The position numbers were made by a program, and so were the translations under genes. DNA of 64,000 nt from Streptomyces sp. NRRL F-5123 (lineage in GTDB: Bacteria > Actinomycetota > Actinomycetes > Streptomycetales > Streptomycetaceae), in the NCBI RefSeq assembly GCF_000721495.1, contig NZ_JOHY01000038.1:1-64000 (forward strand), in the 5' to 3' direction. Position 1 is the first letter of the stretch; each line of letters starts with the position of its first letter. Below the pieces are notes generated by a model that made no database searches, had not been told where the DNA came from, and saw nothing but the letters and a program-made list of their open reading frames with translations. Shown here in pieces: positions 1 through 7,662 of this stretch.

Positions 1-412
1 GGAATGCGCTTCCCAGCCCCTTGCCAACCTCGGATGAGGGCGAACGCGCATTCCGAGGAGGTACCCCCGGAGTGGCACCCGACCCCACCCACCGAAGCAG
101 AAGCGCGATGCCCCGCCGGGCAGCACCAGGGGCGCGGGGAACTGCGCGAGCAAGCCACCACCGGCAAGGAGATCCGGAAACGACAGCAACTGCCCCTCCG
201 GGCCGGTAACCACCCGCGCCCCTGGCGCGCCCGGCGGACCAGCCGCAACCCACAACACCCCCCCGCGGCGGGGAAGCCGCCCAAAGGACTTTGCCTGCTC
301 TTTACAGCAGGCACCCCCACCCCCACGTCTCTCCGTTCGCTTCCGGCCAGGAAGCAGCAGCCCGGCCCCCCGCCCAGGGGCGTGCCCGGGCCGAACCGAC
401 AGGAGACACCTC
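1..412. other. Non-coding leader region upstream of the sortase-substrate gene
   Basis: No convincing gene is present here. The short open frames have no ribosome binding site and lack Streptomyces-like codon position bias. The region holds the hairpin repeat at 126-225 and, at its right end, the leader of the next gene, with an AGGAGA ribosome binding site at about 401-406. Confidence 0.6.
126..225. repeat. Interspersed intergenic hairpin element
   Basis: A perfect 12-bp inverted repeat (CCAGGGGCGCGG at 126-137, its complement at 214-225) bounds an approximately 100-bp unit. The left arm runs into GGGGAACTGCGCGAGCAAGC, which resembles a sequence I recall as common in Streptomyces intergenic regions. 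It carries no coding capacity. It is probably a dispersed palindromic repeat that could form a long cruciform or RNA hairpin. The match to a dispersed family is from memory and was not searched. Confidence 0.5.
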
Positions 413-835
413 ATGCGTGCACGGTCCGTCCTCGCCGCCCTCGGTTGCGCCGCGGCGCTCGCCCTCGCCGGGATGGGAACGGCCTCCGCCGACAGCGGAG
501 CGAAGCCCGCCCCGCGCCCGTCGGCCACCGCGGCGAAGCCCGCCCCGCGCCCCTCGACCACCGCGGCGGCCCCCACCGCGCGGCCCAGCGCGGCCCCGAC
601 CCCGACGGCGGCGCAGGCCGCCGGCAGCGGCAGCGGCAACAGCCGCAGCGGCGCGGACGGCGGCCAGGTGCACGCCGTGCCGCGGGGCGCCGCCGACACC
701 GGCGTGCCGCCCGTCGCCACGGGGTCCGGCTCGTCCGCCGCGCAGACCGGCGTGGAGATCGCCGCGGGCGTTCTGGCCCTGGGCGGCGCGGGCGCGTACG
801 TCCTCCGCCGCCGCCTGCTCACGGCCCGGGGCTGA
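413..835 (+). CDS. Small secreted, probably sortase-anchored surface protein
   Basis: The 140-residue protein starts at an ATG 6 bases after an AGGAGA site. It has a Sec signal peptide (residues 1 to about 26, hydrophobic core followed by ASA), then a low-complexity Pro/Ala/Ser/Thr-rich region typical of wall-spanning stalks. The C-terminal end reads AAQTG, a hydrophobic stretch of about 18 residues, then RRR. This has the layout of a sortase sorting signal, although AAQTG departs from the LAxTG consensus of streptomycete class E sortases. A class F sortase gene follows 2 bp downstream, which supports a substrate-enzyme pair. Without anchoring it would be a simple C-terminally membrane-anchored protein. 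No catalytic domain is visible. Confidence 0.75.
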   Translation: MRARSVLAALGCAAALALAGMGTASADSGAKPAPRPSATAAKPAPRPSTTAAAPTARPSAAPTPTAAQAAGSGSGNSRSGADGGQVHAVPRGAADTGVPPVATGSGSSAAQTGVEIAAGVLALGGAGAYVLRRRLLTARG

Positions 836-837
836 CC

Positions 838-1548
838 TTGCGTACAACCCGGCCGGCGGCCGCCCTGTGCCTCGCGGCCCTGCTGCTCGCGGGCTGCGCA
901 TCCGGCGCGAAACCCGACGCGGCGGCCCGCCCACCCGCGAGCGCGGCCCCGGCCGGCACCACGGCACCCCCGCAGTCGGAGCCGAACGCACCGGCGGAGC
1001 CAGATGCACCGGCGGGGCTGAACCGCTCCGTCCCCACCCGCCTCACGATCCCGGCCCTCGGCGTGGACACCCCCGTCACCGGGCTCGGCCTCCAGGCCGA
1101 CGGCACCGTCGAGGTCCCGCCCGTCGCCGCGCACGCGCCGGCCGGGTGGTACCGCGGCTCGCCCGCTCCCGGGCAGCTCGGGCCCGCCGTGATCCTCGGG
1201 CACGTGACGGTGGGCAAGTACGGCGACGGCGTGTTCGTCCGGCTCTCGACGCTGAAGCCGGGCGCGCACGTCACCGTACGGCGGGCGGACGGCACGGACG
1301 CCGTCTTCACGGTGTACGCCGTGCGCACCGTCGCCAAGGACCGCTTCCCCACCCGGGACGTCTACGGCGACACCGCCCGCCCCGAACTGCGGCTGATAAC
1401 GTGCGGCGGCCCGCGGACCGGGAGCGGATACCGCGACAACGTGGTCGTTTTCGCGTCGTTCGACGGAGCCGGCGCCGGAGCCGATCCCGGAGCCAGAACT
1501 GACGCAGGAGCCGACGCCGGAGCAGGCGCAAGCCCAGGAGCGGCGTGA
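838..1548 (+). CDS. Class F sortase (lipoprotein-type signal)
   Basis: The 236-residue protein starts at TTG 838, 2 bp after the preceding stop, so translation is probably coupled. The N-terminus carries a hydrophobic segment ending in LLAGC (Cys20), a lipobox. A Pro/Ala-rich linker follows, then the sortase beta-barrel from about residue 65 (RLTIPALGVDTPV). The catalytic triad can be read directly: His122 in LGHV, Cys189 in LITCGG and Arg199 in GYRDN. The last 25 or so residues are a repetitive Gly/Ala/Asp tail outside the fold. Class F sortases are transpeptidases acting at the outer membrane face. Attachment by both lipobox and sortase domain is typical of actinobacterial members. The adjacent 140-residue protein is the obvious candidate substrate. 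Confidence 0.9.
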   Translation: MRTTRPAAALCLAALLLAGCASGAKPDAAARPPASAAPAGTTAPPQSEPNAPAEPDAPAGLNRSVPTRLTIPALGVDTPVTGLGLQADGTVEVPPVAAHAPAGWYRGSPAPGQLGPAVILGHVTVGKYGDGVFVRLSTLKPGAHVTVRRADGTDAVFTVYAVRTVAKDRFPTRDVYGDTARPELRLITCGGPRTGSGYRDNVVVFASFDGAGAGADPGARTDAGADAGAGASPGAA

Positions 1549-1597
1549 CCGCGCCAACTGCCCCTGCCCCCGCCCCCGCCCATGACCCTGGAGCACG

Positions 1598-2104
1598 TTG
1601 ACCCCGTCCAAGGCCCGGGCAGCCGCCGAGCTGTTCGCCGACCTCTACCCCGGCCTCGCCGGGTGGTGCCGCCGTCTCGTCGACGACGACGGCACCGCCC
1701 ACGAGATCGCGTCCGAGGCGTTCACCCGCCTGTGGGCGCACTGGTCGTCGGTGACGGAGCCGCGCGGCTTCGTCTACGTGACCGCCGCCAACCTCGTACG
1801 CGACCACTGGCGCAGGCTGGACCGCGAGCGCAAGGCCGTACGGCGGGCCGGGACGGAGGCCGCGCTCGACGGGCAGCGGCGCGCGCAGGCGGGCGCGGAC
1901 TCGGCCGTACCGGTGCGCATGCTCGTGCAGTCGCTGCCGGAGCGGCTGCGCACCGCCGTCCTGCTGTACTACTACGCCGACCTTCCGGTCCGGGAGATCG
2001 CCCTGCTGACGAAGCGCAAGGAAGGCACGATCCGGGCGGACCTGCACGCCGCCCGGGAGTATCTGCGCGCCGGACTGGGAGAACGCCTTGATCACACCCG
2101 TTGA
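1598..2104 (+). CDS. ECF-like RNA polymerase sigma factor (sigma-70 family)
   Basis: The 168-residue protein begins at TTG 1598. An ATG at 1582 is in another frame. Region 2 spans about residues 10-65 and includes the core-binding and -10 recognition helices (EIASEAFTRLWAHW, then FVYVTAANLVRDHWRR). Region 4 spans about 105-160 with a helix-turn-helix (LPVREIALLTKRKEGTIRADL). The length fits the ECF group. No zinc-binding anti-sigma factor lies beside it. The overlapping downstream gene encodes a single-pass membrane protein that could be its partner, but this is inferred only from the 17-bp overlap. Its target promoters cannot be read here. Confidence 0.85.
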   Translation: MTPSKARAAAELFADLYPGLAGWCRRLVDDDGTAHEIASEAFTRLWAHWSSVTEPRGFVYVTAANLVRDHWRRLDRERKAVRRAGTEAALDGQRRAQAGADSAVPVRMLVQSLPERLRTAVLLYYYADLPVREIALLTKRKEGTIRADLHAAREYLRAGLGERLDHTR

Positions 2105-2549
2105 GCCGTGGGACGAGCCCTACGACGACGAGCTGGCCGCGCTGCTGCGCGAGGGCCCGGCCGAACTCGCCCCGCCACCCGGTGCGTTCCGCCGCATCCG
2201 GCGGCGTGCCGCCCGGCGCCGCTGGGCGCGGGCCGCGGCGGCGGGCAGCGTGACGGCCGCGGTCATCGGCGCCGCCGCCGTGCTCTGGCCCGCCCCGGAC
2301 CCGGCCGCCCCCGCCCCGCCGCTCGCCCCGCCCGCGGCCACCTCCGTCCCGGCGCCGACCCCGACCCCGTCCCCGACGCGGCCGCCCGCCACCCGGACCC
2401 CCACCCCGCGGCCGGGCCGTACCGACGTGAGCCCGACCGCGTCCCCGCTGCACGGCGGCAGCGTCCGGGGCAATGGCGACAGTCCCCGCACCGAGGGGGC
2501 CCGGCCCCAGGCCCGGCAGGGCTTTTCGGCCCAGGCCGCGGCCCGGTAA
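2088..2549 (+). CDS. Single-pass membrane protein, possible sigma-factor partner
   Basis: The 153-residue protein starts at TTG 2088 inside the sigma-factor gene (17-bp overlap), so the two are probably translationally coupled. Residues 1-45 form a charged cytoplasmic head (acidic first, then Arg-rich RRIRRRAARRR). One transmembrane helix follows at about 48-66. The rest is an external Pro/Thr/Ser-rich tail. The topology matches membrane anti-sigma factors, but the His-x3-Cys-x2-Cys zinc motif is absent. A role as regulator of the upstream sigma factor is inferred from position. It could also be an unrelated wall-spanning protein. Confidence 0.7.
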   Translation: MITPVEPWDEPYDDELAALLREGPAELAPPPGAFRRIRRRAARRRWARAAAAGSVTAAVIGAAAVLWPAPDPAAPAPPLAPPAATSVPAPTPTPSPTRPPATRTPTPRPGRTDVSPTASPLHGGSVRGNGDSPRTEGARPQARQGFSAQAAAR

Positions 2550-2586
2550 ACTGGCGGCGAGCGGTCGGCCCGTACGGCTGCCGCGC

Positions 2587-2688
2587 GGCGGTGGGGCTCG
2601 CCGTACCCGAACCGCGGCACGTACGCCGCCAACAGTCCCTACTTGTGACGACGCGCGCCCGCACACCCGGGCGCCGCACGAGTAGGAG
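2587..2688 (+). promoter_or_regulatory. Fluoride riboswitch (crcB motif) with predicted anti-Shine-Dalgarno switch
   Basis: The aptamer can be drawn by hand. Stem P1 pairs GGCG (2587-2590) with CGCC. The loop GGGGCT (2593-2598) can form the pseudoknot with AGTCCC (2634-2639). A second stem pairs GCGGC with GCCGC, and the conserved CCTAC follows at 2638-2642. This matches the known fluoride aptamer fold. The terminal CCTACT (2638-2643) is exactly complementary to AGTAGG (2681-2686) in the ribosome binding site of the first crcB gene, so translational control is the likely output. No intrinsic terminator was seen between aptamer and gene. Confidence 0.85.
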
Positions 2689-2700
2689 ACGCGACCGACG

Positions 2701-3213
2701 ATGACCGCCCCCCGCGAGCAGACGACCGAGCCCGTGCCCGAGCCCGTGCCCCTGCCGGTACCGGCCGACGAGCCGTGCAGCCCGGACGCCCCCGTCCCAC
2801 CCCGCCCGCCGGGGCAGGGCCAGGCCCCCGTGGTCGCCGCCGTCGCCGCGGGCGGCGCGATCGGCGCCTCGGCCCGCTACGGGGCGGGCCTGCTGTGGCC
2901 CACGGCCACCGGCGCTTTCCCGTGGACGACCCTGACCGTCAACGTCGTCGGCTGCGCCGTCATCGGCGTCCTCATGGTGCTCATCACCGAGACGTGGTCG
3001 GTCCACCGCCTCGTCCGCCCCTTCTTCGGCACCGGCGTCCTCGGCGGCTTCACGACCTTCTCCACCTACGCCGTCGACGTCCAGCAGCTCGTCCAGCACG
3101 GCCACGCCCGTACCGCGCTGGCCTACCTGGCGTCCACCCTGCTCGCCGCGCTGTTCGCGGTGTGGCTGGCCGCCGCGGCGACCCGCGCGCTCATGGCGGG
3201 GAGGGCGCGGTGA
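2701..3213 (+). CDS. crcB: Fluoride exporter CrcB/Fluc, first subunit
   Basis: The 170-residue membrane protein lies directly downstream of the fluoride riboswitch. An N-terminal Pro/Glu-rich extension (about 45 residues) precedes the conserved Fluc core of four transmembrane helices. The family motifs can be seen: [11 protein letters not shown], then [16 protein letters not shown] (pore Asn) and [12 protein letters not shown] (Phe-box region and central sodium-site segment). Fluc channels are dual-topology dimers that let fluoride leave the cell. Actinobacteria often use two different subunits from adjacent genes, as here. The GTG of the next gene overlaps this stop by 4 bp. The N-terminal extension is longer than usual for the family. 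Confidence 0.93.
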   Translation: MTAPREQTTEPVPEPVPLPVPADEPCSPDAPVPPRPPGQGQAPVVAAVAAGGAIGASARYGAGLLWPTATGAFPWTTLTVNVVGCAVIGVLMVLITETWSVHRLVRPFFGTGVLGGFTTFSTYAVDVQQLVQHGHARTALAYLASTLLAALFAVWLAAAATRALMAGRAR

Positions 3214-3584
3214 ACTGGCTGCTCGTGGTGGCGGGCGCGGTGGTGGGAGCCCCGCTGCGCTACCTGACCGACCGCGCCGTCCAGGCCCGGCACGACACCG
3301 TCTTCCCGTGGGGCACCTTCGCCGTCAACGTCTTCGGCTGCCTCGTCCTCGGCGTGCTGACCGGCGCGGTGAGCTACGGCGCCGCCTCGCACTCCGTGCA
3401 GCTGCTCGTCGGCACGGGCCTGTGCGGGGCGCTCACCACGTATTCGACGTTCTCCTACGAGACCCTGCGGCTCACCGGCGACGGCGCCCGCTTCCTGGCC
3501 GCGGCCAACGTGGTGGCGAGCGTGGCGGCGGGCCTTGGCGCGGCCTTCCTGGGCGCCGCCCTGGCCCAGGCCGTCTGGGCGTAG
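3210..3584 (+). CDS. crcB: Fluoride exporter CrcB/Fluc, second subunit
   Basis: The 124-residue protein starts at GTG 3210, overlapping the upstream crcB stop by 4 bp. It is the size of a minimal Fluc subunit: four hydrophobic helices with [26 protein letters not shown] and [16 protein letters not shown]. The shared Asn and Phe/Thr/Ser motifs mark it as a paralogue of the first gene. The pair probably forms a heterodimer with fixed opposite topologies. Both depend on the same fluoride riboswitch through translational coupling. Confidence 0.93.
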   Translation: MNWLLVVAGAVVGAPLRYLTDRAVQARHDTVFPWGTFAVNVFGCLVLGVLTGAVSYGAASHSVQLLVGTGLCGALTTYSTFSYETLRLTGDGARFLAAANVVASVAAGLGAAFLGAALAQAVWA

Positions 3585-3703
3585 CCCGCGCGTCCGCCGG
3601 GGCGCGCCCCGGCGCGACCCCGTGCGCCCTGCCGCACACGGCCGGTGCGCGGGACGATACGGCGAGGCGTCGGAGCGCGCGCCGTACGAGAGGGGGACCG
3701 CGA

Positions 3704-5170
3704 GTGGCGGCAGACGGAGCGGCGGACGGAGCGGCGGACAGTACGGCCGCGGACGGGGCGCCCGCGGACGGGACGGCGGCGACCGCACCGGCGGACGCGG
3801 CGGCGGAGTGCGACCACGCCGTGGTCGTCGGCGCCGGGCTCTCCGGCCTGCTCACGGCGCACGCCCTCACGCGCGGATTCGCGCGGGTCACGCTCGTCGA
3901 ACGGGACGGGCTGGCCACCGGCGAAGCCGCCTTCCGGGCCGGTGTCCCGCAGTCCCGGCACGTCCACATCCTGTGGAACCGCGGGCTGACCGAGCTGGAC
4001 GCCCTGCTCCCCGGCGTCGTCGACGAACTGGCCGCGGCGGGCGGCGAGATCGTGCACGCGCCCGAGCAGATGCGCTGGCTCTCGCCCGCCGCGTGGTTCA
4101 CCGGCGTGCGCGGCGCCCGTTACCTGTCCGTCTCCCGCGAGGTGCTGGAGGCGGTGCTGCGGCGCCGCGTCCTGGCCGCAGGCGCGGTCACCGTCCTGGA
4201 CCGGCACGAGGCGACCGGCCTCGTCGTCGGGCCCGACCTGCGGACGGTCTCCGCCGTGACCGTCCGCGAACGCGGCAACGGCGGAGGGCAGTTCGCGCTG
4301 CCCGCCGAGCTCGTCGTCGTCGCCACCGGGCGCAGCTCGCGCGTCGCGGAATGGCTGGGGCAGCTCGGCTGCCCGCCGCCCCGGACCGAGCGCATCGACG
4401 CGCACCTCGGCTACTCCTCCCGCTACTACCGGCGTCCGGCCACCCCGGCCTCCCCCGAAGCGGCGGGCGGCTGGAAGGCGATGTACGTGCAGGGCAACCA
4501 GGATCTGCCGCGCAGCGGCGTCATCGTGCCCATCGACGGCGACCGCTGGCTCGTCACGCTCATCGGCCAGGGCGGCCACCAGCCGCCCGTCGAGGAGCAG
4601 GCCTGGCTCGACTTCGCCGCCTCGCTGCGCTCCACCGAACTGGCGGAGGCCCTCACGCACGCCGAGCCGCTCTCGGACGCGGTGGCTTTCCGTGCGACAG
4701 CCAACGAGTGGACGCACTACGAGAGTTCGCCGGACCTCCCGGCCCGCTTCCTCGTGGTCGGCGACGCGCTGTGCCGCTTCAACCCCGTCTACGGCCACGG
4801 TATGTCGGTCGCCGCGCTCCAGGCCCGGGTCGTCGCCGAGTACCTGACGGGCACGACCGGCGCCGACTTCGCCGCCCGTACCCGCGAGGTGCAGAAGACG
4901 CTGGCCCGCTGCGTACGCGGGGCGTGGGCGATCGCGACGGGCGAGGACAGCCGCTACCCGGAGACGGACGGCCCGGCCCCGGGCCCGCTCGCGCGCTTCC
5001 AACAGGGCTACATGGCAAGGGTGCTGGCCGCAGCCAACACCGATCCGCTGGTCGCGTCCGCCTTCTTCGGGGTGCTGTCGCTGGACCGCCGCCCCGAGTC
5101 GCTCCTCGCCCCCCGCGTGGCCGTACGCGCCCGCCGCCGCCCCGCGCCTTCGCCTCAGGATGTCCCCTAG
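3704..5170 (+). CDS. FAD-dependent oxidoreductase / monooxygenase-like protein
   Basis: The GTG start at 3704 sits 7 bases after AGGGGG, giving 488 residues. The first 35 or so residues are an Ala/Asp-rich repetitive lead. A Rossmann FAD-binding motif VVGAGLSGLL follows. The middle carries VVATGRSSRV, and RFLVVGDALCRFNPVYGHG marks the second FAD contact (GD motif), typical of p-hydroxybenzoate-hydroxylase-fold flavoproteins. No signal peptide or membrane anchor is seen. The substrate cannot be told from sequence. Neighbours (fluoride export, sugar acetyltransferase) do not suggest a pathway, so it is probably a stand-alone gene. Confidence 0.8.
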   Translation: MAADGAADGAADSTAADGAPADGTAATAPADAAAECDHAVVVGAGLSGLLTAHALTRGFARVTLVERDGLATGEAAFRAGVPQSRHVHILWNRGLTELDALLPGVVDELAAAGGEIVHAPEQMRWLSPAAWFTGVRGARYLSVSREVLEAVLRRRVLAAGAVTVLDRHEATGLVVGPDLRTVSAVTVRERGNGGGQFALPAELVVVATGRSSRVAEWLGQLGCPPPRTERIDAHLGYSSRYYRRPATPASPEAAGGWKAMYVQGNQDLPRSGVIVPIDGDRWLVTLIGQGGHQPPVEEQAWLDFAASLRSTELAEALTHAEPLSDAVAFRATANEWTHYESSPDLPARFLVVGDALCRFNPVYGHGMSVAALQARVVAEYLTGTTGADFAARTREVQKTLARCVRGAWAIATGEDSRYPETDGPAPGPLARFQQGYMARVLAAANTDPLVASAFFGVLSLDRRPESLLAPRVAVRARRRPAPSPQDVP

Positions 5171-5206
5171 GCTCCTCGGAGGGATCCGAGGGAGGAGCGG
5201 TACGCC

Positions 5207-5833
5207 GTGACGCAAGCCCATGAAGACGACGTTCTGGCCAAGATCGCGAAGGGGCTCGTCTACACCGAGTCCGAGGCGTCCTTCCAGGCCCGACTGCGCC
5301 GCGCGGACGAGATCTTCGCCTACAACCACACCCCGCCGGGCGACGAGGCGCGGCGCCGCGAGCTGCTCACCGAGATCCTCGGCTCGGTCGGCGAACGCAC
5401 CGTGCTGCTCCCACCCTTCCACGCGGCCTTCGGTAGCAACGTCCACATAGGCGACGACTTCTTCGGCAACGTGAACCTCACCTGCGTCGACGACGTCGAG
5501 ATCCGCATCGGCGACGATGTCATGATCGCCCCGAGCGTGACCCTGACGACGACCGGCCACCCCGTCCACCCCGCCCGCCGGGCGGACTTCGGGCGCTTCT
5601 CCGAGCCGATCGTGATCGAGGACAAGGTGTGGATCGGCAGCAATGCCGTCGTCCTGCCCGGCGTCCGCATCGGCTACGGCTCGGTGATCGGCGCGGGCAG
5701 CGTCGTCAGCCGCGACATCCCGCCCATGACCGTGGCGGTCGGCACCCCCTGCCGTGTGCTGCGCGAGATCACCGACGCCGACCTCACCACCCGCAGCGCC
5801 GAGGTCCTCAACGGCGGTCCGGCCGCCGGGTGA
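5207..5833 (+). CDS. Maltose/galactoside O-acetyltransferase family protein
   Basis: The 208-residue protein starts at GTG 5207 after GGGAGGAG. An N-terminal helical cap (residues 1-70) is followed by a left-handed beta-helix made of hexapeptide repeats (IGDDFF, VRIGYGSVIGAGSVV). The catalytic His lies in TTTGHPVHP, as in Maa, LacA and NodL enzymes that transfer acetyl from acetyl-CoA to sugar hydroxyls. Length and layout match the family throughout. Its 3' end overlaps the convergent response-regulator gene by 26 bp. The sugar acceptor is unknown. Confidence 0.9.
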   Translation: MTQAHEDDVLAKIAKGLVYTESEASFQARLRRADEIFAYNHTPPGDEARRRELLTEILGSVGERTVLLPPFHAAFGSNVHIGDDFFGNVNLTCVDDVEIRIGDDVMIAPSVTLTTTGHPVHPARRADFGRFSEPIVIEDKVWIGSNAVVLPGVRIGYGSVIGAGSVVSRDIPPMTVAVGTPCRVLREITDADLTTRSAEVLNGGPAAG

Positions 5834-6470
5834 TGAGCCCGCGCTCGATCGCCGTCACCACGGCGTGCGTGCGGTCGCTGACATCCAGCTTCGCGAAGAC
5901 GCGCAGCAGATGCGTCTTGACGGTTGCCTCGGCGATGACCAGGCGGCGGCCGATCTCCACGTTCGACAGCCCGTCCGCGACCGCGTCCAGCACCTGCTGC
6001 TCGCGCGCGGTCAGCACGACGGGCGCGGGGCGGCGCATGCGCGAGACCAGCTTCTGCGCGACGCGCGGCGCGAGGACGGTCTCGCCGCGTGCGGCGGCGT
6101 GGATCGCGGCGACGAGCTGCTCGCGCGTGGCGTCCTTGAGCAGGTAGCCGATCGCGCCCGCCTCGACCGCGCGCTCGATCTCCTCGTCGGTGTCGTAGGT
6201 GGTCAGGATCAGCACCCGGGTGCCGGGGTGGCGGCGCACGATCTCGGCGGTCGCGGCCACCCCGTCCAGGACCGGCATCCGCAGGTCCAGCAGCGCCAGG
6301 TCCGGCCCCAACTCCGCGACCAGCGCGACGGCTTCACGCCCGTCGCCCGCCTCCCCGACGACCTCGATCGTCGGGTCGCCGGACACCAGCGCGGCCACGC
6401 CGGCGCGCATCACCACATGGTCGTCCGCGAGGACGACCCGCAACGGACCGTTGCCCGGCTGCTCGTTCAC
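5808..6470 (-). CDS. NarL/FixJ-family response regulator
   Basis: The 220-residue protein begins at GTG 6470, overlapping the kinase stop by 4 bp. The receiver domain spans residues 10-125 with the acidic pocket (ADD at 15-17), phospho-acceptor Asp62 in LLDLRMP, and the conserved Thr and Lys (LTTYD, LLKDA). A LuxR-type helix-turn-helix follows at about 150-210 (LTAREQQVLDAVADGLSNVEIG). It is the cognate regulator of the kinase just upstream. A natural target is the MMPL transporter gene that heads the operon. Confidence 0.95.
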   Translation of the reverse strand: MNEQPGNGPLRVVLADDHVVMRAGVAALVSGDPTIEVVGEAGDGREAVALVAELGPDLALLDLRMPVLDGVAATAEIVRRHPGTRVLILTTYDTDEEIERAVEAGAIGYLLKDATREQLVAAIHAAARGETVLAPRVAQKLVSRMRRPAPVVLTAREQQVLDAVADGLSNVEIGRRLVIAEATVKTHLLRVFAKLDVSDRTHAVVTAIERGLITRRPDRR

Positions 6471-7657
6471 TGCTCGCCCTTCCTGGTGGTGGGGATGACG
6501 GCGAGGACGCGCGTGCCGTCGCCGACCGAGCTGGTCACCTTCAACTCGCCGCCCAGCTCGGCCATCCGGCGGCGCATCCCGTCCAGGCCGAAGCCCTGCG
6601 AGGTGCCGACGGCGAAGCCGCGCCCGTCGTCGGTGATCTCCAGCTCGACCCGGTCCCCGTACGCGGCGAGGACCAGGCCGACCGTCGAGGCGCCCGCGTG
6701 CTTGCGGACGTTGGCCAGCGACTCCTGCGTGCAGCGCAGCAGCGCGATACGGGTCTGCTGGTCGCATTCCACCTCGGCCAGCTCGGCGTCCGTGGCGAGG
6801 CCGGTGTCCTCCGCGAAGCGCTCCAGCACGCGGCGCAGCGTGGCCGTCACCGGCCCCTGCCCGTCCCCGCCGGTCGGCGCGGCCCGCACCAGGGCCCGAG
6901 CCTCGGCCAGGTTCTCCCGCGCGGTTCGCTCGATCGAGCGCAACTGCAGTGCCGAGCGGGCGGGTTCGTCCGCGATCCCCGAACGGGCCGCCTCCGCCAG
7001 CGCGATGATCGAGGCGAAGCCCTGCGCGAGGGTGTCGTGGATCTCCCGGGCCAGCCGCTCACGCTCCTCGGTGGCCCCCTGCCGCTGGTAGGCCTCCACC
7101 AATCGCAGCCGGGCGGCTTCCAGTTCTGCGTTGAGCTGCCGGACCCGCTCGTCGTTCTGCTCGATCAGCCGCACCGCCGCGAGCCCGGCCGCGACGCTCA
7201 CCGCGAAGGCCGCGAGCGTCGCGACCGCGTTGCCGGTGAAGACGTGCGGGCTCAGCCCCTGCGGGGCGTCGCCGCCCAGCACGGTGACGGCGGCCGCGAT
7301 CCCGCTGGCGGAGACGGCCGGACCCGGCGCCCCGGCCAGGTACCAGAAGTGCGGCAGCGTCGCCACGTACACCGACGCGCCCCCCTCCCGCAGGTACGCC
7401 ATGCCGCCGAGCCCCGCGATCAGCACCCAGACCACCGTGTGCGGACGCGACACCGCACGGCCCGGGAAGGCGAGCGTCAGCAGGTAGTACGCCCCCACCG
7501 CGACCGGCAGCCCCACCGCCGCGTACCGCGCCGCGCCCGGGTCGTCCCGGCCGGCCAGCACCAGGGGCAGCAGCCCGAGGAGCAGCCAGCCGAGGACGTA
7601 CCATCGGTGCAGGGACCACACGCGCAGCTGCCCTGCGGGCCTGAGCCAGGGAGTCAT
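6467..7657 (-). CDS. Membrane sensor histidine kinase (HisKA_3 type)
   Basis: The 396-residue protein starts at ATG 7657, 5 bp after the transporter stop. About six hydrophobic segments fill residues 20-165. A coiled-coil linker (LIEQNDERVRQLNAELEAARLRL) leads to the dimerisation/phosphotransfer helix with His207 in AREIHDTLAQ. The HATPase domain shows the N box (ESLANVRKHA) and G box (DDGRGF). The sensing region is integral-membrane with little extracytoplasmic loop, so the stimulus may be envelope stress or a lipophilic compound. It is paired with the response regulator (4-bp overlap). Confidence 0.93.
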   Translation of the reverse strand: MTPWLRPAGQLRVWSLHRWYVLGWLLLGLLPLVLAGRDDPGAARYAAVGLPVAVGAYYLLTLAFPGRAVSRPHTVVWVLIAGLGGMAYLREGGASVYVATLPHFWYLAGAPGPAVSASGIAAAVTVLGGDAPQGLSPHVFTGNAVATLAAFAVSVAAGLAAVRLIEQNDERVRQLNAELEAARLRLVEAYQRQGATEERERLAREIHDTLAQGFASIIALAEAARSGIADEPARSALQLRSIERTARENLAEARALVRAAPTGGDGQGPVTATLRRVLERFAEDTGLATDAELAEVECDQQTRIALLRCTQESLANVRKHAGASTVGLVLAAYGDRVELEITDDGRGFAVGTSQGFGLDGMRRRMAELGGELKVTSSVGDGTRVLAVIPTTRKGEQ

Positions 7658-7662
7658 GCAGC

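Noticed and set aside
1582..2091. Open frame from ATG 1582 overlapping the sigma factor
   Set aside because: It is another frame with Arg-rich nonsense translation; the sigma-70 regions 2 and 4 lie in the frame starting at TTG 1598.
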